Shown piece by piece: positions 49,476 to 59,371 of a stretch of 64,000 nt of DNA (positions within the stretch are counted from its first letter, which is position 1; each line of letters starts with the position of its first letter). Under the pieces are notes generated by a model that saw nothing but the letters and a program-made list of their open reading frames with translations, made no database searches and was not told where the DNA came from. The stretch covers positions 89,346-153,345 of the forward strand of contig CAJNOI010000119.1 in assembly GCA_905250115.1 (NCBI GenBank), given 5' to 3'. Source of the stretch: Adineta steineri. Its lineage: Eukaryota; Rotifera; Eurotatoria; Adinetida; Adinetidae. The translations under genes were made by a program, and so were the position numbers.

Positions 49476-50516
49476 TTAATTAGATATTGCAGTAGAATTG
49501 GCACCAGGAGCTTTAGAATTTATATTTTCTCCATTATTTGCTTCTTCTTCTCGTGGTGCTATGGTATCTTTACCAAACATTTTGCGAACCAATTGTTTTA
49601 CATCTTGACGAAAAGCTTTTGAGAATGATACAAATACGTAAAAATTAGCACAAAAAGTAATATTGTAAATAAAAGAAAACAAGTTATTTAAGAACGTACT
49701 AATTGCTTCGTTCCATGATGTTTGTATTTGATCTCTTTCAGCTGCTTCATATGTATAATAAGCAGTTATGAACATACTGAAAAATGTAAAAACAATGCCT
49801 TGAACGAATAAACATCGAAGTAATTGAAAATCTTTCTTTTTCATTGTTCGAATTTGACCTCGTTGTTGACGTGGTAGAATTCGTATTTGGCGAACATTTT
49901 TAAATGATAATATTGATAAAATAATCATTAATATAGAAAAACTAACATTCATGACCATTACAGAATAAAAAATATAATTCACATAAGTTGTTGAAAGATC
50001 ATAATAACAAACAAAGATTGATGGATATATTTCTACTATATTCGCTTTAATTAGTAAATGAAGATGGAATGCTATCCAGAAAGCTGTACTTATACTAATT
50101 GAAAAATAAGCTAAGCGTTTCGAACTATATAAACGTGTATCAACATTTTGAGATGAAATTAATAAGCGATCAATTGATGCAAGAATAAGAATGCTTGGTG
50201 TAACTGATGCAAACAGAAATGCCACATAGAGGTAGACTTTACATAAGACAACACTGGAATTTTGTAGAGTAATATTATAGCCATAAATAAAAATTGATGC
50301 AAGCATAATAGAATTGATATAACATGTACTGTAAAGAATATAAATTATAAAATAGAACGCACAAACATTTTTTTTCCAAGATTTCTTTAGAAATATCAAA
50401 ATACTTAATAAATTACCAATATTACCCAGAATATAGAATACTGGATCAATGTATTTATATATGAAGGTATTAATAGTATTGAGTAGATTAATAAAATCGT
50501 TATCGGTGGAACTCAT
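49476..50516 (-). CDS. Intronless 7TM receptor, cluster member 2
   Basis: 346 residues, same architecture as member 1: GNIGNLLSILIFLKKSW in helix 1, VLCKVYLY at the helix 3 Cys, ILASIDRLLISSQNVDTRLY after helix 3, PRQQRGQIRTMKKKDFQLLR in loop 3, and no NPxxY in helix 7. The C-terminal tail is acidic then Asn/Ala-rich (REEEANNGENINSKAPGAN). It is nearly identical to member 3 at 55627; most differences fall in helices 1, 2, 4 and 6 and the outer loops. It is convergent with member 1, with a 380-bp gap. A TATATAT stretch lies directly 5' of the start codon (about 50518-50527). The ligand is unknown. Confidence 0.88.
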   Translation of the reverse strand: MSSTDNDFINLLNTINTFIYKYIDPVFYILGNIGNLLSILIFLKKSWKKNVCAFYFIIYILYSTCYINSIMLASIFIYGYNITLQNSSVVLCKVYLYVAFLFASVTPSILILASIDRLLISSQNVDTRLYSSKRLAYFSISISTAFWIAFHLHLLIKANIVEIYPSIFVCYYDLSTTYVNYIFYSVMVMNVSFSILMIILSILSFKNVRQIRILPRQQRGQIRTMKKKDFQLLRCLFVQGIVFTFFSMFITAYYTYEAAERDQIQTSWNEAISTFLNNLFSFIYNITFCANFYVFVSFSKAFRQDVKQLVRKMFGKDTIAPREEEANNGENINSKAPGANSTAISN

Positions 50517-50746
50517 TTATATATATGTATAATAATCAACTAAGAATGGTAATTGTTATATAATCAACTTTTAAGATTAATAAACTGAAATGTTCTTAAT
50601 CTAAAATGAAACGATAGAAGAAAGATTCTGGAATATATAACTTTATTATTGACTTAGTTTTAGTAGTGATAAAATAGAAGAATTCCTCATAGGATTTTTT
50701 TTTATGAATGACGAAGTAGATTTTTGCGCCTTGCCTAAAGCACATC

Positions 50747-52328
50747 CCATGTAAATATTTTTTGCCTCAAAATGCGTCTGAAACGCGTTTGGTTTGCGTG
50801 TGAAACGCTAGGGGTAAATGCGTGTGAACGTCTTTCATATAAAATCTAAAAGTTTTGAAAAATACATGATAATTCATCTCAGGTTCGAACTGAGTCGTCA
50901 TCAACAACACTTTTCGATGATCTTAGCTTACCTCGGCAAATAGATTGAATTTTATCTTAAACGATGACGATCAGATTTGAACAGATGAACCAGTGATCAG
51001 AAGTCGTTCATATACACTAATGAGCTATGTTAGTCCGAAATGTTTTTTCACTCAAAATAAAATATGCTAGAATGTGAATTTCATTGATTGAATATTTTAT
51101 TTTCAATAAGATATAATCTTTTCGAAGTTAGGATATTTAATACATAACCTTTGTTACGTCTTTTTTTTAAATAATTTTTTTTTTTTTAATAAAATAATAT
51201 CTTTTTTATCGTCTACTACACGTAATTAATATTACATTTTTTTCTGTTGCATCGGTACCATGATGAATAATTTTATTGAAGATTTTAATGAATGACTAAT
51301 TATTCATACAATCTATTTAGTAGAAATATATGATGAAACGTTATTAATCATGTTATTTAAATAGTAATATTAAGCAGTTTGTTATATAGACATTGGATAG
51401 CTGAGAACTATTACAATATTGTCTAATTATTATTCTCTTTCTCGTAGAGAAGAGTCCAGTAAGAATAAATTGTTTGCTTGCTTGTCTGTCCGCAGGGTCA
51501 AAAAAACATCGAAAATCAAATTTTAGAAAAACACATTTCCAGAGGTCTTTCGATGCGGGGAGTTCGAATTTGAGGTATGTTGGGTGGCCACGGCTAGGGG
51601 TGGGTGAGTGTGGGTAAAAGGTCAAAAAAACATCAAAAACTGATTTTTCACGGTTTCCATTTGTTTTTCCGGTAAAATCTGAAGGAATTGCATTTTTACG
51701 AGAAAGAGCTAAGCGAGTCCTCGGAGGAGCGTTACTTGTTCATACAAACTTTAGAGAACTATCGATTATTTGTCATATATTTAATTGAGTTTCAGTCTAT
51801 TCTAATATCATCTGAACATTCTTTATTGACAAATCTACTGAAGTTTAGACGAATAAAACGTATGTAAATCGATAGTATCGATCACGCGGTTAACTCTTTT
51901 AAAGGAGCAATTATTAGGACAAAATCGCGTCTAATACACAAGAAAGAAACGCGCACAAACATGCTCGGAAATATAATTGCATTTTAACGCATTAAATATT
52001 TTTTAGAAACTTCTTGAGACGTACATAGTTTTTTTGCTGATTGCGTTTTAAAACGTTGTTTAGAAGATATGCGTCCAGACCCGTTTCGAAATATTTCTAC
52101 TCGCGTGTCAGCGCGTCTCATACTACAACGCGTTTGAACGTGTTCAGTCATATTCTTATTAAATTTGTATACACACAATTTCAATACGTTGTATACAAAA
52201 ACTGCAATCGAGCGCATTTTAAATTTTTTTCTAACTGCGCTTCAACGCGTTTCATATTGACAATGCGCTTGGATGCGTTGTAATACCGCATTTCAACGCA
52301 TCGATTTTGCGTTCCGTGATTACATAGA
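50747..52328. mobile_element. 1.58-kb insertion with GCGTTT-type subterminal repeats
   Basis: It is absent from block B, where the flanks join directly (GCACAT then ATCTATTAT at about 56815). Both ends are dense in short motifs of the kind ACGCGTTT, AAACGCG and ATGCGTT in both orientations (50776-50835 and 51890-52312). The termini are similar in inverted orientation: ATGTAA near the left, TTACAT near the right, each followed inwards by a GCGT-rich run. No transposase is readable, so it looks like a non-autonomous DNA transposon. A second element (51421-51738) is nested in it. Exact termini and target duplication are not resolved. Confidence 0.6.
51421..51738 (+). mobile_element. Non-autonomous ~320-bp element, copy 1
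   Basis: It matches the copy at 53679-54001 over its length: TCTTTCTCGTAG near the left end, AAGAGTCCAGTAA, GTCAAAAAAACATC twice, GCGGGGAGTTCGAAT, then ACGAGAAAGAGCTAAGCGAG and GCGTTACTTG at the right end. The left CTCTTTCTCGTA and right TACGAGAAAGAG are inverted repeats. The middle holds GGGGTGGGTGAGTGTGGGTAA where copy 2 has a run of 18 G. It sits inside the larger insertion at 50747-52328. Confidence 0.7.
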
Positions 52329-52749
52329 ATATCTATTATACTATATGTCAAATTCAAAACCAACTTGTTATCTAGAAATTGTTGCTTAGAAACGAAGCAA
52401 TTTATTATATCTATTGAAATCATATATATTTAATAAACAACGTAGAGGCATATGTCCTCAATGAACAGCAAAGATGGAAATATCAGGAGTAACTAACTTA
52501 TTTTAGAACAGAATGTGTTACGAATTGTATGTTTACATTAAAAAACTGGTGGCGCCATAAGACATTATTTAATATATGGAAGTTGTCAAATTAGAGAAAA
52601 GCTTGTTTATTATAGTCTGACCCATGTTTTATAAGAGCTCTTTATCAAATATTTCTATTTAATTATTAGTACTTACATTTTGTATAGTGTATAACGTAAA
52701 AGAGATTCAATAAGCTTGCAATCGATGTATATAAGTTATGAAAGGAGAA

Positions 52750-53116
52750 ATGATGTAAATTGTTTGGATAGTATCGAAACGTAATATTTTATTGAATAAT
52801 AATAATAGTAATAAGTGACAATAAATATATATCGTTGATACAGCAAAAATATACAGTATTCTATTCGTATACATATAATTTTGATTGTGGGAGTACAAGG
52901 TTCAGACTCTATTACGTTTTCGAGTCTTAATTCAGAATGATTTCTAATAACGTTACAATTCCTATCTCTATAATATGTGTTACTCCAAGCTGACATTACT
53001 ATCAACTGACTATTCTCTGAGTATATCGGAGAGAGGTAAAAAAGTAAAAAATAAGAGTGAAAATATATCAAGAGAAAAGAAACAGGAAACAGGAGGCTAC
53101 GCTCTAATTGTGGACA
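52750..53116 (-). mobile_element. Possible solo LTR, diverged from the one at 55133
   Basis: On the minus strand it starts near TGTCCACAATTAGAGCG, includes AAGACTCGAAAACGTAATAG and a TTTATTGTCACTT/TTATTATTATTATT region, and fades near 52750. Segments around AGACTCGAA.ACG.AATAGA are shared with the 400-bp element at 55133-55532. Boundaries are approximate and I see no internal retrotransposon genes. Confidence 0.4.
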
Positions 53117-53290
53117 AAAACCAACGCAATTAGCTTAAAAATATACGCAATTTGAAACACAGTAATTTACATTGATTCTATTTTTACTGTGTTTCCAAAT
53201 TGCGGACTTTTTTATCTTTTAAATAGTTATTTGTTTCAACTAAGAAACGGTTTATTATAATATAATAACATGATTACATAACAAAAAAAT

Positions 53291-54346
53291 TTATTCTTCA
53301 TCACTACTATCTTTAACATCTTTTATAATTTTGATGTTACGATGGAAGACAGATCTTAAAACTTTTTGATAAGCATTAAAATCATTAGTTTATACCTTTA
53401 ATTTCTGTGCTAATATAAGTTTAGCATAATGTTGTATATATTTTTCTTTTCTCGGTCTTGTTGTTCTTTTTTGTGCTTGTTATTGTTCATAACGATACAT
53501 AACAGACTCTTCTGACGATTTTACTTCATTAAGCCATGTCCGCAGATCAGGATTTGTTCGTACTCTTGCATTTAGTTGTCGATGATAACCTTCTAAATAA
53601 TTATTCGCATGTGGTCGTTCCTCAATAGTATCAAAAAGATTTCACATAGATATAGGAAATTGAGCATCTTTAATATAAGTCTTTGTCTCTTTCTCGTAGT
53701 GAAGAGTCCAGTAAACATAAATTGTCTGATTGATTGTGTGTCCGCAGGGTCAAAAAAACATCGAAAACCTATTTTTCGAAAAAAACATTTCTATAGGTTT
53801 TTTGATGCGGGGAGTTCGAATCTGGGGTTTTTTGGGTGACCATGATGAGAGGGGGGGGGGGGGGGGGGTAAAGAGAATGCGAAAGTCAAAAAAACATCGA
53901 AAACGTATTTTTAACGGTTTTCGGTTGTTTTTTCAGTGAATGTGAATAGGATGTATTTCTACGAGAAAGAGCTAAGCGAGTCTTCGGACGAGCGTTACTT
54001 GTAATATAATTGGTCAGCTTAAGTATTTTGATTCATAATTAGACAATTCATTGATAATCTATTCCATAGAATTATTTACTTCATTTGAAGGTATGAATGG
54101 TAATACAATCATGTTACGTATTTGATGACGAATATTTTCTTATTTTACTAATGTTACCGAGCTATAGTTTTTTACTTCTTTCCATAGATTTTGAGCAAAA
54201 TGAAAGTGGCACTCTTCCACTAATACTTGAGGAAATACATTATTAATAGCATTCATTATATCTTGTTCAAAACCTATCAACACTATTGGTGCGTTCAATA
54301 TTATATTTTTTTTCTCTGCATACTCTCTAAAAAGAAAAGGTGTCAT
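53291..54346 (-). pseudogene. MULE-type transposase pseudogene
   Basis: Minus-strand remnants of a Mutator-like (MULE domain) transposase. The segment GFEQDIMNAINNVFPQVLVE, then CHFHFAQNLWKEV, matches the core of the catalytic domain (acidic residue, then the C..H motif). After a nested insertion, the C-terminal part reads FPISM-stop-NLFDTIEERPHANNYLEGYHR, a typical end with the conserved NN-x-EG-x-HR. Lesions seen: a one-base deletion beside the insertion site, TGA in place of the Trp codon in the M-W-N motif, at least three more in-frame stops, and a 323-bp insertion (53679-54001). The N-terminal part is missing. This is certainly inactive. Confidence 0.8.
53679..54001 (+). mobile_element. 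Non-autonomous ~320-bp element, copy 2, with 8-bp target duplication
   Basis: Inserted in the MULE transposase relic. TAATATAA occurs at 53671-53678 and again at 54002-54009. Removing the element and one copy restores the transposase order apart from a separate one-base deletion. Subterminal inverted repeats CTCTTTCTCGTA/TACGAGAAAGAG and the end GCGTTACTTG match copy 1. It contains an uninterrupted run of 18 G (53851-53868). An 8-bp duplication is usual for hAT-type and some P-type transposons. Confidence 0.75.
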
Positions 54347-54720
54347 AGTGAACTATAAAAGGCTCACTATGGCACGCTTTTTTCTATAGGCAGATAAAAT
54401 GTAGCCCGGCTTCATATCTATCGATTCATACCTATGTAAATTAGCTTTTCATTTTATTAGCACTAGGGTTACAATTTTTGATAACTGATATGTTTTTTCT
54501 GTTTGTCTCTGTAATGTAACATGCTGTGTTATGTTAAAAATATATTTTGAATGATAAAACAAAAGTTGAAATGCGGCAAGAACAAAATTTGATTGCGTGT
54601 TGAAATAAGTCAGCATAATTATAGTACAAAGCAGATAATTAATCGATTCAATACAGATCTAATTCTATCAAAATGTCACAAATTGGCTTATAATGAAAGC
54701 AATTTCTCTACTTGATTGAA

Positions 54721-54768
54721 CGGGTCAGTGAGTGTGAGTGTGTCTTCTCTTAATCCACACCCACACTT
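54721..54768. repeat. Telomere-like mini-element at the break point of duplication block B
   Basis: GGGTCAGTGAGTGTGAGTGTG, spacer TCTTCTCTTAAT, then CCACACCCACACTTTT. The next base starts the truncated receptor copy (54769). In block A the same receptor sequence continues upstream without interruption, so the element lies exactly where the homology ends. Confidence 0.65.
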
Positions 54769-54856
54769 TTATAGGATATATGGTAATAATCATCAACAAG
54801 TATCATCCAGAAAGAATACAGAACTTAATCGTGTTGTTAGTACTATTGTTGTATGA
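54769..54856 (+). pseudogene. Truncated 3' end of a receptor-1 copy
   Basis: About 88 bp matching the end of receptor 1 (48977-49093): GGATATATGGTAA, then AATAATCATCAACAAGTATC and the terminal codons including GTTGTTAGTACTATTGTT and the TGA stop. A deletion of about 27 bp removes codons within the tail. Nothing of the helices remains. It marks the left edge of duplication block B, directly after a telomere-like element. Confidence 0.8.
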
Positions 54857-55132
54857 ATGTACCTAATAAATAAATATATATATTATTTCAATTAATGAAT
54901 GCATGACAAATAAAAGCCTTCAAAAAGAATAACTAACTCCGTCATAGAAATAATTAGAAGACATATTTAGTTTTAAAAAGACATGATTTCATAATCGTAT
55001 AGGAAGTAAAAATGGAAAGTTTCATTGATAGTAGATGAAAGAATTTCATGATATTTATTTAAAAGAAAATAATTAGTGGCTGTACCAAAAAAATTATTTT
55101 ACTGTTTTTTACAGGCTTATCTTGTAGTGATG

Positions 55133-55532
55133 TGGGTAACGAAAAAATGAATGAGTGTATATAAATAATGAATAAATATCTTTTATTGAATAAATAAAAG
55201 GAAAATACACCGACAATAAAACTATAATAAAATAATAAAGTGATTCCTGTTGTTTCTTGTTTGAGCTGCTAGGTGCAGGCTCTATTCCGTCTTCGAGTCT
55301 ATACACACAACTCAGAATAGTTCTTGTATCGCCACGTTGAGTCAACCTTCGTCTCTCGTGTTCGTATTGAGACTGAGCATATCATAAAAACCAGAATACG
55401 AAAAAAGAAAGAGAATAAGAGAAAAGAAAGAGAACAAGCGAAAGATGCAGGACAAGAAAAAGATAAATGTCGAACAGCAGAAAAAAGGGTGGGAGGTTAT
55501 TTGAAAGGATGTCCCTCTATTTTCTTGGCACA
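55133..55532. mobile_element. 400-bp insertion with TG...CA ends (candidate solo LTR)
   Basis: Present only in block B. Its ends are TGGGTAACG and TTCTTGGCACA, flanked by ATG on both sides (55130-55132 and 55533-55535), while block A has the uninterrupted site. There is no coding capacity beyond short chance ORFs. Ends of TG...CA fit a long terminal repeat left by recombination, although a 3-bp duplication is shorter than usual. A diverged relative lies at 52750-53116. Confidence 0.55.
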
Positions 55533-55626
55533 ATGTGAAGTTATCATCACAAGATAATTAAAAATACATAGAAAATACTTCCATTTCTTTGACATAACCC
55601 GAGTTCAATTGGTATGTACTTCATAA

Positions 55627-56667
55627 TTAATTAGATATTGCAGCAGGATTGGCACCAGGAGCTTTAGAATTTATATTTTCTCCATTATTTGGTTCTTCTT
55701 CTCGTGGTGCTATGGTATCTTTAGCAAGCATTTTACGAACCAATTGTTTTACATCTTGACGAAAAGCTTTTGAGAATGATACAAATACGTAAAAATTAGC
55801 ACAAAACGGAATATTATAAAGTGTAGTAAACAAATTATATATGAACGTACTAATTGCTTCGTTCCTGGGTATTTGTATTCGATCTCTTTCTTCTGCTTGA
55901 TATGTAAAATCTGCAGCTATGAAGATACAGAAAAAGGTGAAAATAATGCCTTGAACAAATAAACATCGAAGTAATTGAAAATCTTTCTTTTTCATTGTTC
56001 GAATTTGACCTCGTTGTTGACGTGGTAGAATTCGAATTTGACGAACATTTTTAAACGATAATATTGATAAAAAAGTCATCAATATAGCAAAACTAACATT
56101 CATGACCATTACAGAATAAAAAATATAATTCACATAAGTTGCGGAAAGGCCATAATAACAAACAAAGATTGATGGATATATTTCTACTATATTAACTTTA
56201 ACAAGTAGATGAACATGATATATCATCCAGAAAGTTGTACTTATACTAATTGAAAAATAAGCTAAGCGTTTTGAACTATATAAACGTGTATCAACATTTT
56301 GAGATGAAATTAATAAGCGATCAATTGATGCAAGAATAAGAATGCTTGGTGTAACTGATGCAAACAGAAATGCCACATAGAGGTAGACTTTACATAAAAC
56401 AACATTTGTATTTTGTATATTAATATTATAGCCATCAATAAAAATTGATGCAAGCATAGTAGAATTAATAAAACATGTACTGTAAAGAATATAAATTATA
56501 AAATAGAACGCACAAACATTTTTTTTCCAAGATTTCTTTAGAAATATCAAAATACTTAATAAATTACCAATATTACCCAAAATATAAAATACTGGATCAA
56601 TATATTTATTAATAAAGATGTTAATGTTAGTGAGTAGATTAATAAAATCATTGTCGGTGGAACTCAT
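55627..56667 (-). CDS. Intronless 7TM receptor, cluster member 3
   Basis: 346 residues, duplicate of member 2 with the same start (MSSTDNDFINLL), the same helix 3 end (ILASIDRLLISSQNVDTRLY), the same loop 3 and the same tail. Substitutions cluster in the extracellular loops and outer helix halves: for example INIQNTNV against ITLQNSSV after helix 2, a changed segment before helix 7, and LAKDTIAPREEEPN in the tail. This suggests the copy is intact and possibly diverging in ligand recognition. The block containing it was copied together with the 3' flank of member 1. A TATATATGTATA stretch precedes the start codon, as in member 2. Confidence 0.88.
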   Translation of the reverse strand: MSSTDNDFINLLTNINIFINKYIDPVFYILGNIGNLLSILIFLKKSWKKNVCAFYFIIYILYSTCFINSTMLASIFIDGYNINIQNTNVVLCKVYLYVAFLFASVTPSILILASIDRLLISSQNVDTRLYSSKRLAYFSISISTTFWMIYHVHLLVKVNIVEIYPSIFVCYYGLSATYVNYIFYSVMVMNVSFAILMTFLSILSFKNVRQIRILPRQQRGQIRTMKKKDFQLLRCLFVQGIIFTFFCIFIAADFTYQAEERDRIQIPRNEAISTFIYNLFTTLYNIPFCANFYVFVSFSKAFRQDVKQLVRKMLAKDTIAPREEEPNNGENINSKAPGANPAAISN

Positions 56668-57170
56668 TTATATATATGTATAATAATCAACTAAGAATGA
56701 TAATTGTTATACAACAAAATAAAACTGTAAGATTAATAAGTTGAAATATTTTTAATATAAAATGAATGTTTTTTATGAATGACGAAGTTGATTTTTGCGC
56801 ATTGTCTGAAGCACATATCTATTATATTATATATCAAATTCAAAACTAACTTGTCATCTAGAAGACGTTGTTGCTTAGAAATGAAGTAATTTATTTTATC
56901 TATCGAAACCATATATATTTGATAAACTACGTAGAAGCATATACTGTCAATGAACAGTAAAGATGAATAGGAAACATCAGAAGTAATTAGTTTGTTCAAA
57001 AACAGAATATGTCACAAGATATTATTTAATGTATGGATGTTGTGAAATTACACAAAAACTTGTTTACCATAATCTGACACAGACTTTATAAAGCACTCCA
57101 TGAAATATTTTTATTTAATTATTAATACTTACATTTTGTATAGTCTGAAGTATTTTTATATGAAAGAATA

Positions 57171-58276
57171 TTGAAATAAACTACCTAGTACTATTATTAA
57201 CAGCGTTTATAATATCAATAGTTTACTGATTAGAACATTTACATAATTCTCTTTAATTGTTACCTATCTTTCTATGTCAAAGAATCGAGATTTATGATTA
57301 ATTAGAAACATCATTGTTGTCGAACTCACAATCAGAGGTTTTTTGTAACTTTTATTCATCTATGTATCATCTAGTACCAAGTTCAAACACATTATCGTGA
57401 TGACTAACAAATAATTGATTGAATCAAAATCATTAGACGAACATAACATACTATCAAACAAAGCATACCATTCGACGCAGTCTATTGCATAATATAGTTT
57501 CTTTATTTTGAGATGTGTCGAGTCTGAACATTACAGTTCGAAAAGGATCTTTGAGTAAAGTCATTTAATTTAATTATTAAAAGTCAATTATAAAACCAGA
57601 CTCTAAGTTGACTATAATTAAATAACATAGAATAGAATATATGATTTAAATAGCAACATTCATTAAAAAATCAATGATGCTTATACACTTGATTGAATAA
57701 TAACATTGCTTAAATTAGTCGATCTAGTTCTAAATTCAAACTCAAGACTCTATCTGAAGATTTCACCGGAATTGATATCTTGTTATATACCTTATTTTAA
57801 TTGAAAGATTTATCATCAATGAACATCTTTTTGTCCGATCGGAAATTCAACAATAGAAAGAACTCATTTTAAGTTGAAAAGTATGCGCATACATCGTTCT
57901 TTTAATTTTGAACATGTAGAAAGTTTATCATGGTAGAAACATCCTCAACATCAATTATATAACTAAAATAATATCAGATCGAGACGTTCTTTCGAATTCA
58001 TTTCAAAGCTCAAATTTAGACATTTAATTTTCTACTCAAAACTCCTACGGTGTTTATATACATCATTTATAATCAAGAAATTAATGAAGTTGTCTTGAAA
58101 TAGATTCTTTATTTTTAATCGCTTAGGTATTATCAGACTAAATATGATCACATGCCTGTTGAGACACTCTATATCGGCATTATACTAAGGCTCTTTTTGA
58201 AAATTGTTTTTCTCTTATATAATTATTTATCTAAATATATCAATCAATTAATAAAAAGTACCCATCCCCATTCTAC
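57171..58276. other. Intergenic stretch
   Basis: AT-rich, no ORF with motifs, no repeat recognised. It ends with the promoter of receptor 4. Confidence 0.5.
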
Positions 58277-58284
58277 TATATAAA
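58277..58284 (+). promoter_or_regulatory. TATA box of receptor 4
   Basis: TATATAAA, 38 bp before the ATG at 58322, preceded by CCCATCCCCATTC. Receptor 5 has a TATATAAA at a similar distance with a CCTCCCC stretch just upstream. The two 5' regions are otherwise little alike, which supports a conserved core promoter. Confidence 0.5.
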
Positions 58285-58321
58285 AAGGAAGTATTTTAAT
58301 TTACTATGTTAGAAGTGAAAT

Positions 58322-59371
58322 ATGTCTTCTACCGATAATTATTACATTGAAATTCTTAACAATATACCCATCTATCTTCATAAATATTTTGTTACATTCC
58401 TTTATATTATTGGAAATATTGGTAATTTATTAGCTATCTTCGTTTTCTTCAAAAGATCTTGGAGAAAAAATGTTTGTGTCTTTTATTTTCTTGTTTGTCT
58501 ATTTTCTAACACTATTTTCATTAATTCAACTTTACTTGGATCTATTTTTACTCTCGGTTTTAACAGTACTATTCAAAATTCTAGTGTGATTTTATGTAAA
58601 TTTTTCTATTATGTATCTTATCTTACTTCTACATATTATCCAATTATACTTATTCTTGCATCAATTGATCGTTTATTAATTTCATCTCAAAATATTGATA
58701 CACGTTTATATAGCTCAAAACGTTTAGCATATTTTTCTACATCTATAGCTACTTTTACCTGGAGCACTTTCGCTTTACATATACTTATCAAAGTTAATAT
58801 TCAAGAAATGTATCCAGGGATTTTTATTTGTTATTATGATCTTTCACAATTTTATCTCAACTTTTTTACTTATTCCACTGTGGTGCAATCTGTTCTTGTA
58901 CCGTTTAGCATGATTATTCTGTCAGCTATTGCTTTTAAAAATGTTCGTCGTATACGTGCTATACCACGACAAGAACGTCGTCAAATTCGAACAATGAACA
59001 AAAAAGATTTTCAATTACTTCGTTGTCTATATATCCAGAATATTATTTATATTACCTGTAATATTGTCTTAAGTGTTGGTATAGTGTATGCTACTGCAAT
59101 AAGATACGAAACAGCAACACCTTTGCAACAAGCTCTAAACAACTTTTTAAATAATTTTGGTTCTGTTCTTCATGATATTCCTTATTGTACAAATTTCATT
59201 ACATTTATTTGTGTATCAAAAGCTTTTCGTCTGGAAGTCAAACGGTTGATTTTTAAAATGGTCCGTAAAGATTTGACAACAATACGAGAAGAAGAAAACA
59301 ATCAACAAGAAGCGGTAAAAGACAATATAGAACTAAACCATGCTATCAGTACTATTGATGTTAATGCTTAA
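58322..59371 (+). CDS. Intronless 7TM receptor, cluster member 4
   Basis: 349 residues; the seven-helix layout is as in member 1. Signature parts: IGNIGNLLAIFVFFKRSW, CKFFYYVSYL at helix 3 with the disulphide Cys, ASIDRLLISSQNIDTRLYSS, loop-2 Cys in FICYYDLSQFY, loop 3 PRQERRQIRTMNKKDFQLLR, and the tail REEENNQQEAVKDNIELNHA. Putative N-glycosylation sites in outer loops (FINSTLLG, FNSTIQNSS). It is very close to member 5, with differences concentrated in helices 4-6 and the third outer loop. It has its own TATA box. A direct tandem pair with member 5 is implied. The ligand is unknown; a chemosensory role is inference from the expansion. Confidence 0.9.
   Translation: MSSTDNYYIEILNNIPIYLHKYFVTFLYIIGNIGNLLAIFVFFKRSWRKNVCVFYFLVCLFSNTIFINSTLLGSIFTLGFNSTIQNSSVILCKFFYYVSYLTSTYYPIILILASIDRLLISSQNIDTRLYSSKRLAYFSTSIATFTWSTFALHILIKVNIQEMYPGIFICYYDLSQFYLNFFTYSTVVQSVLVPFSMIILSAIAFKNVRRIRAIPRQERRQIRTMNKKDFQLLRCLYIQNIIYITCNIVLSVGIVYATAIRYETATPLQQALNNFLNNFGSVLHDIPYCTNFITFICVSKAFRLEVKRLIFKMVRKDLTTIREEENNQQEAVKDNIELNHAISTIDVNA

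Larger units (their letters stand above)
48977..52700. repeat. Segmental duplication, block A
   Basis: Block A contains the 3' end of receptor 1, the spacer, receptor 2 (minus) and its upstream flank. It matches block B (54769-57170) along its length. The exceptions are a 1.58-kb insertion here (50747-52328), about 27 bp missing from B near its start and a 400-bp insertion in B. The flanks match closely on both sides of each insertion (for instance TTATGAATGACGAAGT and CTATTTAATTATTA tracts occur in both). Confidence 0.8.
54769..57170. repeat. Segmental duplication, block B
   Basis: Counterpart of block A: receptor-1 3' relic, spacer with the same AATAACTAACTCCGTCATAG sequence, receptor 3 (minus) and upstream flank. 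It lacks the 1.58-kb element of block A but carries a 400-bp insertion at 55133-55532. Confidence 0.8.

Noticed and set aside
50880-51000. tRNA-like T-arms (CTCAGGTTCGAACTGAG and nearby GTTCAAATC on the other strand)
   Set aside because: No matching acceptor stem, D-arm or anticodon arm at the right distance, and it lies inside the 1.58-kb transposon.
53740-53830. SINE with tRNA promoter, suggested by GTTCGAATC in the ~320-bp element
   Set aside because: No A box at 30-60 bp upstream; inverted ends and an 8-bp duplication fit a DNA transposon better.
53679-54001. Helitron
   Set aside because: There is a target duplication and no CTRR 3' end or insertion between A and T.
54140-54346. Intact small gene encoding a 68-residue protein
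   Set aside because: It is the middle part of a degraded MULE transposase with stops and an insertion following.
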